A DNA stretch of 64,000 nucleotides from Arsenophonus sp031446165 (lineage in GTDB: Bacteria; Pseudomonadota; Gammaproteobacteria; Enterobacterales; Enterobacteriaceae). Positions within the stretch are counted from its first letter, which is position 1; every line of letters begins with the position of its first letter. Positions 9,618 to 20,106 of this stretch are shown in pieces. The translations under genes and the position numbers were made by a program. The notes beneath the pieces were generated by a model. It was not told where the DNA came from and ran no database searches. It saw only the letters and a list, made by a program, of their open reading frames with translations. The stretch is from NCBI GenBank assembly GCA_031446165.1, contig CP132905.1, positions 372,001-436,000 on the forward strand, given 5' to 3'.

Positions 9618-12257
9618 ATGAGTAGTAAAAGTACCAATGAGATCCGTCAAGCGTTTCTCGATTTTTTTTATACTAAAGGGCATAAAATTGTACCTAGTAG
9701 TTCATTAGTACCAAATAATGATCCAACGCTATTTTTTACTAATGCAGGAATGAATCAATTTAAAAATGTCTTTCTGGGATTAGAAAAAAGAAAGTATTCT
9801 AAAGTGGCCACAACACAACGTTGTGTTAGAGCTGGAGGTAAACATAACGATTTACAAAATATTGGTTATACTAATCGTCATCATACATTTTTTGAAATGT
9901 TAGGAAATTTTAGTTTTGCTGATTATTTTAAAAAAGATGCAATAAAATATGCTTGGGAGTTGCTGACAAGTGAGAAATGGTTTGATTTGTCAAAAGAAAA
10001 ATTTTGGATCACTGTACATGATTCTGATCGTGAATCTTATAATATTTGGCATAAAGAAATTGGTATTCCGTTACAACGTATTATTCGGATAGGTGATATT
10101 CAAGGAATACCTTATTCTTCTGACAATTTTTGGCAAATGGGAGACAATGGTCCTTGTGGCCCTTGTACTGAGATATTTTATGATTACGGTAGCCATATTT
10201 TTGGTAGTCCTCCTGGTTCAAAAAATAATATTGGTGAACGTTATATTGAAATTTGGAATATTGTTTTCATGGAATATAATCGTCATGCTGATGGACATCT
10301 TACAGTGCTACAAAATCATTCTGTTGATACAGGAATGGGACTTGAACGTATTGTTTCTGTATTGCAATCTGTTAATTCAAATTATGAAATTGATATATTT
10401 CGTCAATTAATGTTTTATATTTCTGAAATAATAGATTTTTCGGATTTTTCTAATAAATCATTGTTAATCATTGCAGATCATATTCGATCTAGTGTTTTTT
10501 TGATTGGTGATGGTGTATTTCCTTCTAATGAAGGAAGCGGTTATGTATTGCGTCGTATTATTCGTAGAGCAGTGCTTCATGGATATAGATTAGGTGTTAA
10601 AAAGACTTTTTTTTATAAATTAGTGCAGCCTTTGATCGAAATTATGAGTCCAGTTTCCAATGACTTAAAAAATAAAAAAAATACCATCGTAATAATACTG
10701 AAAAATGAAGAAGAACAGTTTCATAAAACTTTAATACGTGGATTACAGTTATTAGATAATGAATTATCTAAATTGCAAAACAATACTTTATCCGGAAAAA
10801 TAGCATTTCGTCTTTATGATACTTATGGTATCCCATTTGATTTAATTGATGATGTTTGTTGTGAACGTAATATTAAATTTGATAAGTTAGGTTTTAATGT
10901 TTTTTTAGAAAAACAAAGATTTCAAGCAAGACAGTACAAAAATTTTTTTACTGATTATAATAATATAATTACAGTAGATCTTGATAGTCATTTTTTGGGT
11001 TATGAAAATAATACAATAAATGCCACAGTAAAAGCTATTTTTTGTAAAAATAAACCTGTAAATGTATTACATAAAGACGAAGAAGGAATTATTTTTCTTG
11101 ATAAAACAGTATTTTATCCTGAATCAGGTGGACAAATTGGTGATATAGGAATATTAGAAAATAAGGATTGTGAATTTCTTGTAACCGATACACAGAAATA
11201 TGCTAAAGCAATTGGACATATTGGAAAGTTACAGGTTGGTTTAATAAGTGTGAATCAGTTAATTAGAGCTAAAATTAATGTTGCAAATCGTTGTGCCATT
11301 CAAATGAATCATTCAGCTACCCATTTGTTAAATGCAGCTTTGCGCATTGTATTAGGAAATCATGTTATTCAAAAAGGCTCTTTAGTAAATAACAAATATT
11401 TGCGGTTTGATTTTTCACATTTCAAATCATTAAGCTTATTGGAAATAAACAAAGTTGAAGATATTGTAAATTCTGAAATTCGTAAAAATAATCTTATTGT
11501 AAAAAAAATAATGAATATAAATGAAGCCAAAAAAAAAGGTGTCATTATGTTTTTTAATAAACAATACGATAGAGAGGTGCGTGTATTAAGTATAGGGGAT
11601 TTTTCTAGTGAGTTATGTGTTGGTACACATGTGATTCGTACTGGTGACATTGGATTATTTTGTATTAAAAGTGAATGTGGTATGGCTGCGGGTGTGCGCA
11701 GAATAGAAGCAGTAACAGGTCAAGTTGCAATAGATTATCTTCATCGAGAACATAATCTATTAGTTGATCTTTGTGAAATTTTGAAATGTGATAAACAGAA
11801 TATAATCATGAAACTTAAAATTATTTTAGATACAATTAAAAAATTAAAAATGTCTCTAAATGTATTTAAAAAACAAGAATTAATTAAAGAAACAATACAT
11901 TTGAAGAAAAAAATAAAAATTATTGCAGGAATTAATTTATTAATCACGCAAGTTAATATTATTGATGTTAAAGAATTACGTATTTTAGTTAATGAATTTA
12001 AGAATCAATTAAAATCAGCAATTATTGTTTTTGCAACTATAAATAATCCTGAAATTACTTTTATTGTTGGTATTACAAAAGATTTGAGTATTAAAATAAA
12101 AGCTAATGATTTAATTGCATTTATTTCAAAAAAAATAAAAGGAAAAGGAGGTGGCAGTTATGAAATAGCTCAAGCTTGCGGATCTAATATCACAGCACTA
12201 CCTACTGTATTAGTAGCGGTTGAAAAATGGATTAATTTACGTTTAAAATTAAGTTAA
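9618..12257 (+). CDS. alaS: Alanyl-tRNA synthetase
   Basis: This class II synthetase charges tRNA-Ala and hydrolyses mischarged Ser/Gly-tRNA-Ala. The 879 residues (E. coli 876) keep all parts. The catalytic core has PTLFFTNAGMNQFK, RHHTFFEMLGNFSFADYFK and the class II motif 3 block NEGSGYVLRRIIRRA near 297-311. The editing domain has zinc/hydrolytic motifs MNHSATHLL near 565 and CVGTHVIRTGDIG near 670. A C-terminal C-Ala domain ends with KGKGGGS-E-AQACG. Synteny pncC-(recA-recX)-alaS-csrA-tRNA-Ser-tRNA-Arg-(x)-gshA matches E. coli. A Lys/Ile-rich segment near 710-770 between editing and C-Ala domains is diverged. Confidence 0.98.
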   Translation: MSSKSTNEIRQAFLDFFYTKGHKIVPSSSLVPNNDPTLFFTNAGMNQFKNVFLGLEKRKYSKVATTQRCVRAGGKHNDLQNIGYTNRHHTFFEMLGNFSFADYFKKDAIKYAWELLTSEKWFDLSKEKFWITVHDSDRESYNIWHKEIGIPLQRIIRIGDIQGIPYSSDNFWQMGDNGPCGPCTEIFYDYGSHIFGSPPGSKNNIGERYIEIWNIVFMEYNRHADGHLTVLQNHSVDTGMGLERIVSVLQSVNSNYEIDIFRQLMFYISEIIDFSDFSNKSLLIIADHIRSSVFLIGDGVFPSNEGSGYVLRRIIRRAVLHGYRLGVKKTFFYKLVQPLIEIMSPVSNDLKNKKNTIVIILKNEEEQFHKTLIRGLQLLDNELSKLQNNTLSGKIAFRLYDTYGIPFDLIDDVCCERNIKFDKLGFNVFLEKQRFQARQYKNFFTDYNNIITVDLDSHFLGYENNTINATVKAIFCKNKPVNVLHKDEEGIIFLDKTVFYPESGGQIGDIGILENKDCEFLVTDTQKYAKAIGHIGKLQVGLISVNQLIRAKINVANRCAIQMNHSATHLLNAALRIVLGNHVIQKGSLVNNKYLRFDFSHFKSLSLLEINKVEDIVNSEIRKNNLIVKKIMNINEAKKKGVIMFFNKQYDREVRVLSIGDFSSELCVGTHVIRTGDIGLFCIKSECGMAAGVRRIEAVTGQVAIDYLHREHNLLVDLCEILKCDKQNIIMKLKIILDTIKKLKMSLNVFKKQELIKETIHLKKKIKIIAGINLLITQVNIIDVKELRILVNEFKNQLKSAIIVFATINNPEITFIVGITKDLSIKIKANDLIAFISKKIKGKGGGSYEIAQACGSNITALPTVLVAVEKWINLRLKLS

Positions 12258-12407
12258 ATACTGTAATCTACGTGTATTAAAAATTGTATCAGTTTGACTG
12301 TTTTAAATAAAAAATATAGTTTTTAATGTAGAAGAATGAATATGTTTAGTTAAATACTTTAGGTGAATGTCATTGCTTTATTTTTTCATGGTGTGATGAA
12401 TAATAGT

Positions 12408-12447
12408 AAGGAAACCTAAAACCCGACTCTTTAAAATTTCAAGGAGC
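12408..12447 (+). promoter_or_regulatory. csrA leader with two CsrA-type GGA sites
   Basis: Two AAGGA motifs, at 12408-12412 and 12441-12445, stand in the otherwise AT-rich csrA leader; the second is the Shine-Dalgarno of csrA. CsrA proteins bind A(N)GGA motifs, and E. coli CsrA represses its own translation through such sites. The leader just before the start codon is strikingly conserved with my memory of the E. coli sequence. Autoregulation is inferred. Confidence 0.45.
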
Positions 12448-12452
12448 AAAGA

Positions 12453-12638
12453 ATGCTTATTCTGACTCGTCGAGTTGGTGAAACGCTTATGATAGGCGAT
12501 GAGGTAACAGTAACAGTGTTAGGTGTAAAAGGTAATCAGGTACGTATAGGGGTTAATGCACCAAAAGAAGTTTCTGTTCACCGTGAAGAAATTTATCAAA
12601 GAATTCAAGCGGAAAAATCTCAGCAAAATAATCAATAA
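12453..12638 (+). CDS. csrA: Carbon storage regulator, RNA-binding protein CsrA
   Basis: CsrA is a small dimeric RNA-binding protein that controls translation and stability of many mRNAs. The 61-residue product reads [21 protein letters not shown] at the start, keeps the RNA-contacting Arg pairs near residues 6-7 and the C-terminal [16 protein letters not shown] segment including Arg44. The full E. coli length is retained. It lies 195 bp downstream of alaS with a strong AAGGAG Shine-Dalgarno 7 bases before ATG, as in enterobacteria. I see no csrB/csrC-type sponge RNA in the window. The longer overlapping frame to 12774 is a shadow. Confidence 0.98.
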
Positions 12639-13202
12639 TTTTTATAAAATATTTTTTAGATGTTTATTAGATGTATTTAGTTTCATAATATTTTTGTATA
12701 GTTTTTATAAAGTAAATTTTATTTATATATTTATAAATTATAATTATATAAAAGTTAGCATAAATATTATATAAAGTTAAAAAATATTTTTAGTTATTTT
12801 TTCTTAAATAAAAATTAATGAAAAGATAATACTAATAATTAATAATTTAGTGTACGTTTATAAAATTATTAAACCAATAATAAATGCGTTAAAATGAGTT
12901 AATAATAATTAAGATTGGCTATTTTTAGTTATATTATATATTTTAGTTATACAATATATTGTTTTATTGTTCTTTAAAATTATTTTGAAGTTTGTTTTTG
13001 ATAATGAATAATAAATGTTATTTAATATTCTTTAATATTATATTTAATCTATTTATTTTGATTTAATCGAGTTATTTTGATTTTAAATATAATTTTAATT
13101 ATTGAAACAGTTTTAAAAATGTTTGACTTTTTATTTTTTAAAAGTAACATTTCTTTCAAAATGGAATATTATTATAAACATTAACATTTTATTTAAATGA
13201 TA
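12639..13202. other. AT-rich spacer between csrA and tRNA-Ser
   Basis: Roughly 560 bp of AT-rich DNA without a recognisable gene. In E. coli csrA and the serV-argVYQ tRNA cluster are close neighbours, so the expansion is probably decayed or slipped spacer plus the tRNA promoter. Confidence 0.6.
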
Positions 13203-13292
13203 GGTGAGGTGGCCGAGTGGTTAAAGGCGCTCCCCTGCTAAGGGAGTATGTAATTAATAATTGCATCGAGGGTTCGAATCCCTCCCTCACCG
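13203..13292 (+). tRNA. tRNA-Ser (anticodon GCU)
   Basis: A 90-base class II tRNA. The acceptor stem GGTGAGG pairs with CCTCACC, with discriminator G at 13292. The anticodon stem CTCCC/GGGAG encloses TGCTAA with anticodon GCT, and the variable arm (near 13250-13266) is long, as expected for tRNA-Ser. CCA is not encoded. Its position after csrA and before tRNA-Arg(ACG) corresponds to E. coli serV-argV. Confidence 0.95.
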
Positions 13293-13334
13293 ATTTTCTT
13301 TTATTTAATATTAGATTTTTATAAAATAAAATAT

Positions 13335-13408
13335 GCATCCATAGCTCAGTTGGATAGAGTACTCGGCTACGAACCGAGCGGTCGGAGGTTCGAATCCTTC
13401 TGGATGCG
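13335..13408 (+). tRNA. tRNA-Arg (anticodon ACG)
   Basis: The acceptor stem GCATCCA pairs with TGGATGC, followed by discriminator G. The anticodon arm CTCGG-CTACGAA-CCGAG gives anticodon ACG. A34 must be converted to inosine by TadA to read CGU/CGC/CGA, so the organism should keep tadA. CCA is not encoded. In E. coli this is argV/argY/argQ (several copies); a single copy is left here. Confidence 0.95.
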
Positions 13409-13421
13409 TTTAACATATAAT

Positions 13422-13459
13422 AAAACCCTGTTAAATAATTTATACAGGGTTTTATTTTT
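13422..13459 (+). terminator. Intrinsic terminator after tRNA-Arg
   Basis: A 10-bp perfect stem (AAAACCCTGT at 13422-13431 with its complement at 13444-13453) with a 12-base AT loop is followed by a T-rich tract. It is 13 bases past the tRNA-Arg end and closes the tRNA transcript. Confidence 0.85.
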
Positions 13460-14293
13460 AATATATAAAATTAAAGTTTAAATAAATATTTTTTTAAAAT
13501 TATAAATCATAAATAATTTTTTTTTACTTTTATTATTTAATATATATAATATCTTAATATTTTATATAAATAGTTTGATATATTATTTATAATAAACAAG
13601 TTTTATATAAAAAATAGTTTTTAGTAAAAATTATAATTAACAATTAATTAACAATAATAAATAATATTTAAAATTTATTGATGTAAATTTTAAAATCATT
13701 TTATATTCATAATTTTTATATTTATAATTCGTGTTTTTATTCAATTTTTTCTGAATTTCAATATTATGCACATTCTTTATAAGAATACAAAACATCTTGA
13801 GTAAAAAATATGTCACTAATTCTTAATATTTTTGGGTTACGAAATTTATAATAAAAAACTATATATAGATAAATTCTATCAACTATTTTATGGAAAAGTT
13901 GGAATATTTTTCATACTTTAAATTGATAAAAATTAATTTTTTTTATAAATAGAATTTTAAAAAATATTTAGTACTATTTGGTAAATGTTATTACATAGTG
14001 AAAAATGCATAAAATTTTTTTTAAAAATATAATTATTAGTATCTGAAATAAAAATTATTATTAAAGGTTAAATGATATAATACTAAATTTATGCATTTTT
14101 ATAAGATTAAATGATCAAAAAGATTTTATAAAAAATGATAGTTTTTTAAAATGGTTAAATATTTTTTATACCATAAAAATTATTAATATAATATATTAAA
14201 CTGAATGACTTAAAAAGTGAAAATTTTAATTTTGTAGGTTCAAAGTAATTTCTTCAAAAAAAATATTATTAAAATGAATAACGGGAGGTCAAT
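13460..14293. other. AT-rich spacer upstream of gshA
   Basis: About 830 bp of AT-rich DNA with no readable gene. It contains one copy (13485-13524) of an exact 40-bp repeat found again at 27625-27664. In E. coli several small genes lie between the arg tRNAs and gshA; none can be recognised here. Confidence 0.6.
13485..13524 (+). repeat. 40-bp dispersed intergenic repeat, copy 1
   Basis: Forty consecutive bases are identical to 27625-27664, in the same orientation. The unit is A+T plus a single C, and ends in a run of T. Both copies are in spacers, here 25 bases after a terminator. It may be coincidence of composition, a decayed element, or a short homologous relic. Confidence 0.7.
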
Positions 14294-15850
14294 TTGATCC
14301 CGAATATATCAAAGGCGATAAGATGGTTAAAATTACATCCTAATATTTTGTATGGTGTTCGTCGAGGAATTGAACGTGAAACATTAAGAATTACACCAGA
14401 AGGGAAATTAGCAACATCTCCACATCCCTATGGATTAGGAAAGGCGTTAACGCATCCCTGGATCACAACTGATTTTGCTGAAGCTTTACTAGAATTTATA
14501 ACACCAGCTAATAATAATATCGAGTATGTATTAGGATTTTTAAGAGACCTTCATCGTTATACGATATCGCATCTTGAGCATGAATTAATTTGGCCAATTA
14601 GCATGCCTTGTTTTATAGAGCATCAAAAAAATATTAAACTTGCGCAATATGGTATTTCTAATATTGGTCGTTTTAAAACTTTGTATAGAGAGGGATTAAA
14701 AAATCGTTATGGATCGTTAATGCAAATCATTGCAGGTGTTCATTATAATTTTTCTTTGCCATTACCATTTTGGAAAGCTTTTTTAAATATAAAAGATTCT
14801 GAAGATGCTAAAAAGAAAATTTCTGATGGTTATTTTAGGTTAATGCGTAATTATTATCGATTTGGATGGGTGATTCCATATTTATTTGGTGCATCACCGG
14901 CAATTTGTGGTTCTTTTTTAAATGGTAAAACGCTTCATTTGCCTTTTAAAAAAACCTTGCAAGGAACCTATTATTTACCTTATGCAACATCATTAAGAAT
15001 GAGTGATTTAGGATATAATAATCAGTTTAAAAATAATTTTACAATTACTTTTAATGACTTAATTACTTATGTTGATAATCTTAAGCAAGCAATTAAGAAT
15101 CCATCAGAAGAGTTTATAAAATTAGGAATGTATAATAAAGATGGAAAATATCTACAGCTTAATACAAATATTTTACAAATAGAAAATGAGTTATACACAC
15201 CTATTCGCCCGAAAAGAGTATCAATTGATGATGAATCGCCATCAGATGCTTTATTAAAAAGAGGGATTGAATATGTTGAAGTTAGATCTTTGGATATCAA
15301 TCCATTTACTGCTATTGGTATTAATAAAACACAGATGTATTTTCTTGATTTATTTTTGATTTGGTGTGTGTTAGCAGATGCACCTATGATGGATCAAAAG
15401 GAGTTATTTTGGTGTCAAAAAAATTGGAACACGGTAATTCTTGAAGGTCGTAAACCTGGACAAATCATAACTGTTAATTATGGTAAATCTATAAGTTCTT
15501 TAAAAAAAATTGGAAAAAAATTATTTAATGATTTATTTAAAATTGCTGATGTACTAGATATTAGCGGTAATAGTCATTATCGTGAAATTTGTTCTAAGTT
15601 AATAGTAATGATTGAAAATCCAGAACTGACATATTCTGGACAATTATTACCTCTTATAATTAAAGAAGGAATTAATCAATATGGTTTAAAATTAGCTCAT
15701 ATTTATTATAAAGAATTAAAAAATGAACCTTATGAAACAATTACTGATATGGAATTTATAAAAGTTCGCAATACTTCAATTATTGAACAATCGAGATTAG
15801 AAAAAGATGATAAAATAAATTTTGATGTTTATTTAAAACGATATTTTTAA
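14294..15850 (+). CDS. gshA: Glutamate-cysteine ligase
   Basis: GshA makes gamma-glutamylcysteine from glutamate, cysteine and ATP, the first and rate-limiting step of glutathione synthesis. The 518 residues equal the E. coli length. It reads MIPNISKAIRWLKLHP, GVRRGIERETLRITPEGKLA-SPHP near 22-44, and TDFAEALLEFITP near 57-69, with later blocks QIIAGVHYNFSLP and YVEVRSLDINPF. The start codon is TTG at 14294, preceded by a strong GGGAGG Shine-Dalgarno five bases upstream; a TTG start is also used in E. coli gshA. E. coli carries luxS downstream; it is absent here. The partner gshB is at 4.4 kb. Confidence 0.97.
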   Translation: MIPNISKAIRWLKLHPNILYGVRRGIERETLRITPEGKLATSPHPYGLGKALTHPWITTDFAEALLEFITPANNNIEYVLGFLRDLHRYTISHLEHELIWPISMPCFIEHQKNIKLAQYGISNIGRFKTLYREGLKNRYGSLMQIIAGVHYNFSLPLPFWKAFLNIKDSEDAKKKISDGYFRLMRNYYRFGWVIPYLFGASPAICGSFLNGKTLHLPFKKTLQGTYYLPYATSLRMSDLGYNNQFKNNFTITFNDLITYVDNLKQAIKNPSEEFIKLGMYNKDGKYLQLNTNILQIENELYTPIRPKRVSIDDESPSDALLKRGIEYVEVRSLDINPFTAIGINKTQMYFLDLFLIWCVLADAPMMDQKELFWCQKNWNTVILEGRKPGQIITVNYGKSISSLKKIGKKLFNDLFKIADVLDISGNSHYREICSKLIVMIENPELTYSGQLLPLIIKEGINQYGLKLAHIYYKELKNEPYETITDMEFIKVRNTSIIEQSRLEKDDKINFDVYLKRYF

Positions 15851-16447
15851 ATAGTGAAAAAATATTGCTAAGAAATAAATTAATTTGTTCATTATATTTA
15901 AATTTTTTAAAAGTATTATATATTTTTATGCTTATATAAATTAAATTTATAAAAAATATTTCATGTAAATATTTATTAAATAATGCGTTATATTTTTATA
16001 AATATTAAAAAAATTTATCAAAGTATTTATCAAATAGTTAATAAAAATCAGTATCATTCAATTACAATAAGTTAAAAAACTCAATTAACAATTAAGCAAA
16101 ATAAAAATTATTATAAAATATTTGTTTTAATGAAGTATTAATAATATATAAACCTATTAAGCAAAGCATGCCCGCAATAATGATTTAATATGAGTTCTTT
16201 ATTAGAAAAAGAAGTGATTAATACCTGCACTTCAATAGATTATAAAAGATAAAATTTTATTTTTTATAATTTTATATATTGTTAATATATGCATTATTCA
16301 TATAATATAAAAATTATTAACTGATATAGATATTTTTTATGTACGTATACTCAGATTTTATATAAAATAATTATTATAATAATATTGATGATTATAAATA
16401 TTTTATTTTTTAAGATTAAATATTAATTTATAGAGAAATTATTATTA
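15851..16447. other. AT-rich spacer at the seqA position
   Basis: In E. coli seqA lies directly upstream of pgm in one operon. Here 600 bp of AT-rich DNA precede pgm with no open seqA frame. A few residues near 16190-16240 can be forced to resemble the SeqA C-terminus, but not convincingly. Confidence 0.55.
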
Positions 16448-18079
16448 ATGCATAAACGTGCTGGGCAACTTGCCCAACCAAGTGATTTAATTAATGTTGA
16501 AGAATTAATAAAACAATATTATTTATTGAAACCTCAAATAAAAAATCCTGATCATGTTGTCAAATTTGGTACATCAGGTCATCGTGGCATCGCATCTCGG
16601 CATAGTTTTAATGAAGAGCATATTTTGGCCATCGTACAAGCTATCGTAGAAGTGCGTCAATCACATGGTATTACTGGATCTTGTTTGATTGGAAAAGATA
16701 CACATGCTTTGTCTGATCCTGCTTTTATGACAATAATCGAAGTAATGATTGCAAATAAAATTAATGTTATTACTCAACAAGATCAAGGTTTTACACCAAC
16801 ACCTTCTATTTCTTATGCTATCTTAGATTATAATCGTAAGCATAAAAAAAAGGCTGATGGTATACTTATAACACCTTCACATAACCCCCCAGAATATGGA
16901 GGTATAAAATATAATTCTTCTTATGGAGGCCCAGCTGATGAAGCACTTACTTTAGAAATTGAGCATCGAGCAAATCAATTAATTGCTAATAAATTAGTCG
17001 GTATTCAACGTATTGATTATCATTTAGCAATCAAGGATTCTCATTATCATCAAAAAGATTTTGTGGAGCCTTATGTAGTTGGTTTAAATGATGTTATTGA
17101 TATGGCAGCTATTAAAAAATCAGGATTAAAAATAGGTGTAGATCCATTGGGTGGGGCAGGAATAAATTATTGGAAATCTATAAGTGATTATTATGAACTT
17201 AATTTGGAGTTAGTAAACGAAGAAATTGACCCAACATTTAGTTTTATGCCTTTAGATCATGATGGTGTTATTCGTATGGATTGTTCTTCTCATTGGGCGA
17301 TGCGAGGTTTATTAGATTTGCGAAATAAATTTGATTTGGCATTTGCTAATGATCCTGATTATGATCGCCATGGTATCATAACTCCAGAAGGATTAATGAA
17401 TTCTAATGATTATTTAATTGTAGCTATTGACTATTTATTTCGTCATCGTCCACAGTGGAAAAAAGATGTTGCGGTATGTAAAACATTGGTTTCCAGTGCA
17501 ATGATTGATCGTGTAGTAGATAATTTAGGGCGTAAATTAGTGGAAGTCCCGGTCGGGTTTAAATGGTTTGTTGATGGTTTATATCATGGAAAATATGGTT
17601 TTGCTGGTGAAGAAAGTGCTGGTGCTTCTTTTTTGAAATTTGATGGAAAACCTTGGACAACAGATAAAGATGGTATTGTTTTGTGTCTTTTAGCAGCTGA
17701 AATGACAGCAGTTACAGGTAAAAATCCTCAACAACTTTATAAAGAACTTTCTACAACTCTTGGTGAATATAATTATAGTCGCATTCAATGTAAGGCCAAT
17801 TATAAACAAAAAAAAAGCTTAGCTAAATTAACTTCTGAAATGTTGTCTACAAAAATATTAGCAGGCGACAATATTATTAAAATATTAACTAAAGCATCTG
17901 GTAATAATGCTGCCATTGGTGGTCTCAAGGTAATTACTAAGTATGGTTGGTTTACTGTTCGTCCTTCTGGTACAGAAGAAGCATATAAAATATATTGTGA
18001 AAGTTTTCGTAGTGCTAATCATCTTAAGATTATTGAAAAAGAAGCTATTGAAATTGTCAATAAAATTATTAGCAATTAA
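16448..18079 (+). CDS. pgm: Phosphoglucomutase (alpha-D-glucose phosphate-specific)
   Basis: Pgm interconverts glucose 6-phosphate and glucose 1-phosphate, feeding UDP-glucose and other sugar nucleotides. The 543-residue protein (E. coli 546) has the start MHKRAGQLAQPSDLINV, VKFGTSGHRG near 40-49, the active-site phosphoserine loop ITPSHNPPEYGGIKYN near 141-156, the metal-binding loop NDPDYDRHG near 304, the sugar-binding AGEESAGASF near 394-403 and the phosphate-binding RPSGTEEAYKIY near 503. No clear Shine-Dalgarno precedes the ATG. The phosphohexomutase GlmM at 38.0 kb is a separate paralogue. Confidence 0.97.
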   Translation: MHKRAGQLAQPSDLINVEELIKQYYLLKPQIKNPDHVVKFGTSGHRGIASRHSFNEEHILAIVQAIVEVRQSHGITGSCLIGKDTHALSDPAFMTIIEVMIANKINVITQQDQGFTPTPSISYAILDYNRKHKKKADGILITPSHNPPEYGGIKYNSSYGGPADEALTLEIEHRANQLIANKLVGIQRIDYHLAIKDSHYHQKDFVEPYVVGLNDVIDMAAIKKSGLKIGVDPLGGAGINYWKSISDYYELNLELVNEEIDPTFSFMPLDHDGVIRMDCSSHWAMRGLLDLRNKFDLAFANDPDYDRHGIITPEGLMNSNDYLIVAIDYLFRHRPQWKKDVAVCKTLVSSAMIDRVVDNLGRKLVEVPVGFKWFVDGLYHGKYGFAGEESAGASFLKFDGKPWTTDKDGIVLCLLAAEMTAVTGKNPQQLYKELSTTLGEYNYSRIQCKANYKQKKSLAKLTSEMLSTKILAGDNIIKILTKASGNNAAIGGLKVITKYGWFTVRPSGTEEAYKIYCESFRSANHLKIIEKEAIEIVNKIISN

Positions 18080-18229
18080 ATATATTATAATTTTTGAAAA
18101 TATATAATTTGGAGATTTTTTATATTTTATAGATACTAATAATTTTAGATATAATAAAATATATATACTTAAAAAATATATTTTTAAAGTTTTTCCACAA
18201 AAAATATAACATATTGAAATAAATTAGTT

Positions 18230-18976
18230 ATGCATAATATTGAATTAGAAAAATTAATTAATATATATCTTAATGTTGATAAATATCAAGATTATGTACC
18301 TAATGGATTACAAGTAGAGGGTAGATCAGAAGTAAAAAAAATATTAACTGGTGTTACTGCATCTCAAGCATTACTTGATGAAGGAGTAAAATTATCGGTA
18401 GATGCAATTATTGTTCATCATGGTTATTTTTGGAAAAATGAAGCTGATATTATTATTAATATGAAGCGAAAACGGTTAAAAACATTACTTTGTAATGATA
18501 TTAATTTGTATAGTTATCACTTACCGCTAGATATGCATCCAATTATAGGTAACAATGTTAAATTTGGAGAATTACTAGAAGTTGAAATTGATAGATATAT
18601 TTTACCTCTGGTACCAATGGGCAAATTTTTTAGGATTATTACTGCTGATGATTTGATGTTACGTTTAAGCAATAAATTAAGTCGTCAACCTTTGTATGTT
18701 GGTGGAGACTATAAGTCAGAAGAAATTGGTACTGTTGCTTGGTGTACAGGCAGAGGTCAGAATTTTATTCAAGCAGCAGGAGAAGCAGGTGCAGATGCTT
18801 TTATCACTGGGGAAGTGTCTGAAGAAACGATTCATATTGCAAGAGAAATGGGTATTCATTTTTATGCTGCAGGTCATCATGCAACGGAAAGGTTAGGTAT
18901 TAAAATGTTAGGGCAATGGTTAGAAAAAAATTATAATTTTTCTGTATGCTTTATTGATATACCTAACCCAGCTTAA
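18230..18976 (+). CDS. ybgI: Nif3-like dinuclear metal protein YbgI
   Basis: The 248-residue product (E. coli 247) belongs to the NIF3/DUF34 family, a toroidal hexamer with a dinuclear metal site. E. coli YbgI is often annotated as GTP cyclohydrolase 1 type 2, but its real role is unsettled. Visible hallmarks are YQDYVPNGLQVEG, VTASQALLDEGV, IIVHHGYFWKNE (metal-binding His pair near 63-64), SYHLPLDMHP and the C-terminal DAFITGEVSEETIH with YAAGHHATERLG (metal ligands near 219-224). In E. coli it lies between pgm and gltA-sdh-suc on the map, which is also its place here. Confidence 0.93.
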   Translation: MHNIELEKLINIYLNVDKYQDYVPNGLQVEGRSEVKKILTGVTASQALLDEGVKLSVDAIIVHHGYFWKNEADIIINMKRKRLKTLLCNDINLYSYHLPLDMHPIIGNNVKFGELLEVEIDRYILPLVPMGKFFRIITADDLMLRLSNKLSRQPLYVGGDYKSEEIGTVAWCTGRGQNFIQAAGEAGADAFITGEVSEETIHIAREMGIHFYAAGHHATERLGIKMLGQWLEKNYNFSVCFIDIPNPA

Positions 18977-20106
18977 TATTTTATTAATTTTTCATTAATT
19001 TATTTTAAGAATAACTGTGAAAATGTTTTTTATCTTTAATTGTTTAAATATATTGAATATATTTTTTATATTCATCTCAAACTATTAAGAAGTTAATAAA
19101 TAGCAATATTTTTAAAAAATTTTAAATGTTTTTTGAAATACACAATAAGTAAAATACTAAAATAAAAGTAACCATTTTTGTGTTGCTTTTTAAAGTATAA
19201 AATAATATACACATGAAATAAAAATTTTTGTTAATAAAAATAAATATAAGAAAAAATATTTTTTAGATATGATTTTATAATTATATATATTTTTTTAAAC
19301 TGCAACATTTATCATAAAGATACAAAATATTTTTTATGTAATTTAATAATACAGTATGTCATGAATTCTATAACATATTTTTAATGTTATAGTTTTTCAT
19401 TTTTTATAAATTTATTATTTTCTATATAAATTATTATAATTGTAATAAAAATAATAAAATTATATAATAAATAAACGTATCATTCAGCATTTTTTAAAAC
19501 TTGTCGTTCTGAAGTGACGGTTTGTATTTTGTTTTTGTAATTTCATTGTAGTTTTAATATTTTTCATAAAAATATTAAATTTAATATACAATATTATCAA
19601 TAATTATATATTATAATTATTTTATAATTACTATTAATTATAAATTATATAACATCTATTTTTTTATATGCATAAAAATAATATTGGTGTGTTATAGTGC
19701 AAATAAAAGAATAGTTATCATGAAAAATAGTGTAGTTTATTTTAGATAGAAAAATCAATATATTGTATAATTAATATTAACAATTAATAATAATATTAAC
19801 AATTAATAAATAGTTTTATAAGAATTTTACAAAAATATTTTATTATTGAAATAATATAAAAAATATTTTTCTTTTAACAAAATATTTTTGCTAAAAAATT
19901 TTTAAGAGTTAAAGTTTATTGATAAAAATTATTTTATAATAAGGAATATTAATATATGAATTTATATTGTTTTAAAAGCAAAAACATGATTAAAAATTAA
20001 AATTTATATTTATATTTTCTGTATCAGAATGTGTTTTTATTTATTAACTACAATACAAATAAAGTCTTATAAAATAGATTTTTTTGAAAAAACTTAAGGG
20101 ATAAAA
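18977..20106. other. AT-rich spacer at the gltA-sdhCDAB position
   Basis: This 1.1-kb gap precedes sucA, where enterobacteria carry gltA and sdhCDAB. No SdhB cysteine cluster or other motif is visible. A short less AT-biased patch near 19498-19525 is the only compositional feature. The sucA promoter must lie here. Confidence 0.6.

Noticed and set aside
13189..13416. 75-codon minus-strand frame across the tRNA-Ser/tRNA-Arg genes
   Set aside because: It is the antisense reading of two tRNA genes, a common artefact.
16190..16245. Possible seqA C-terminal remnant before pgm (MSSLLEKEVINTC)
   Set aside because: Only a few residues fit the SeqA end and they need insertions; synteny alone is not enough.
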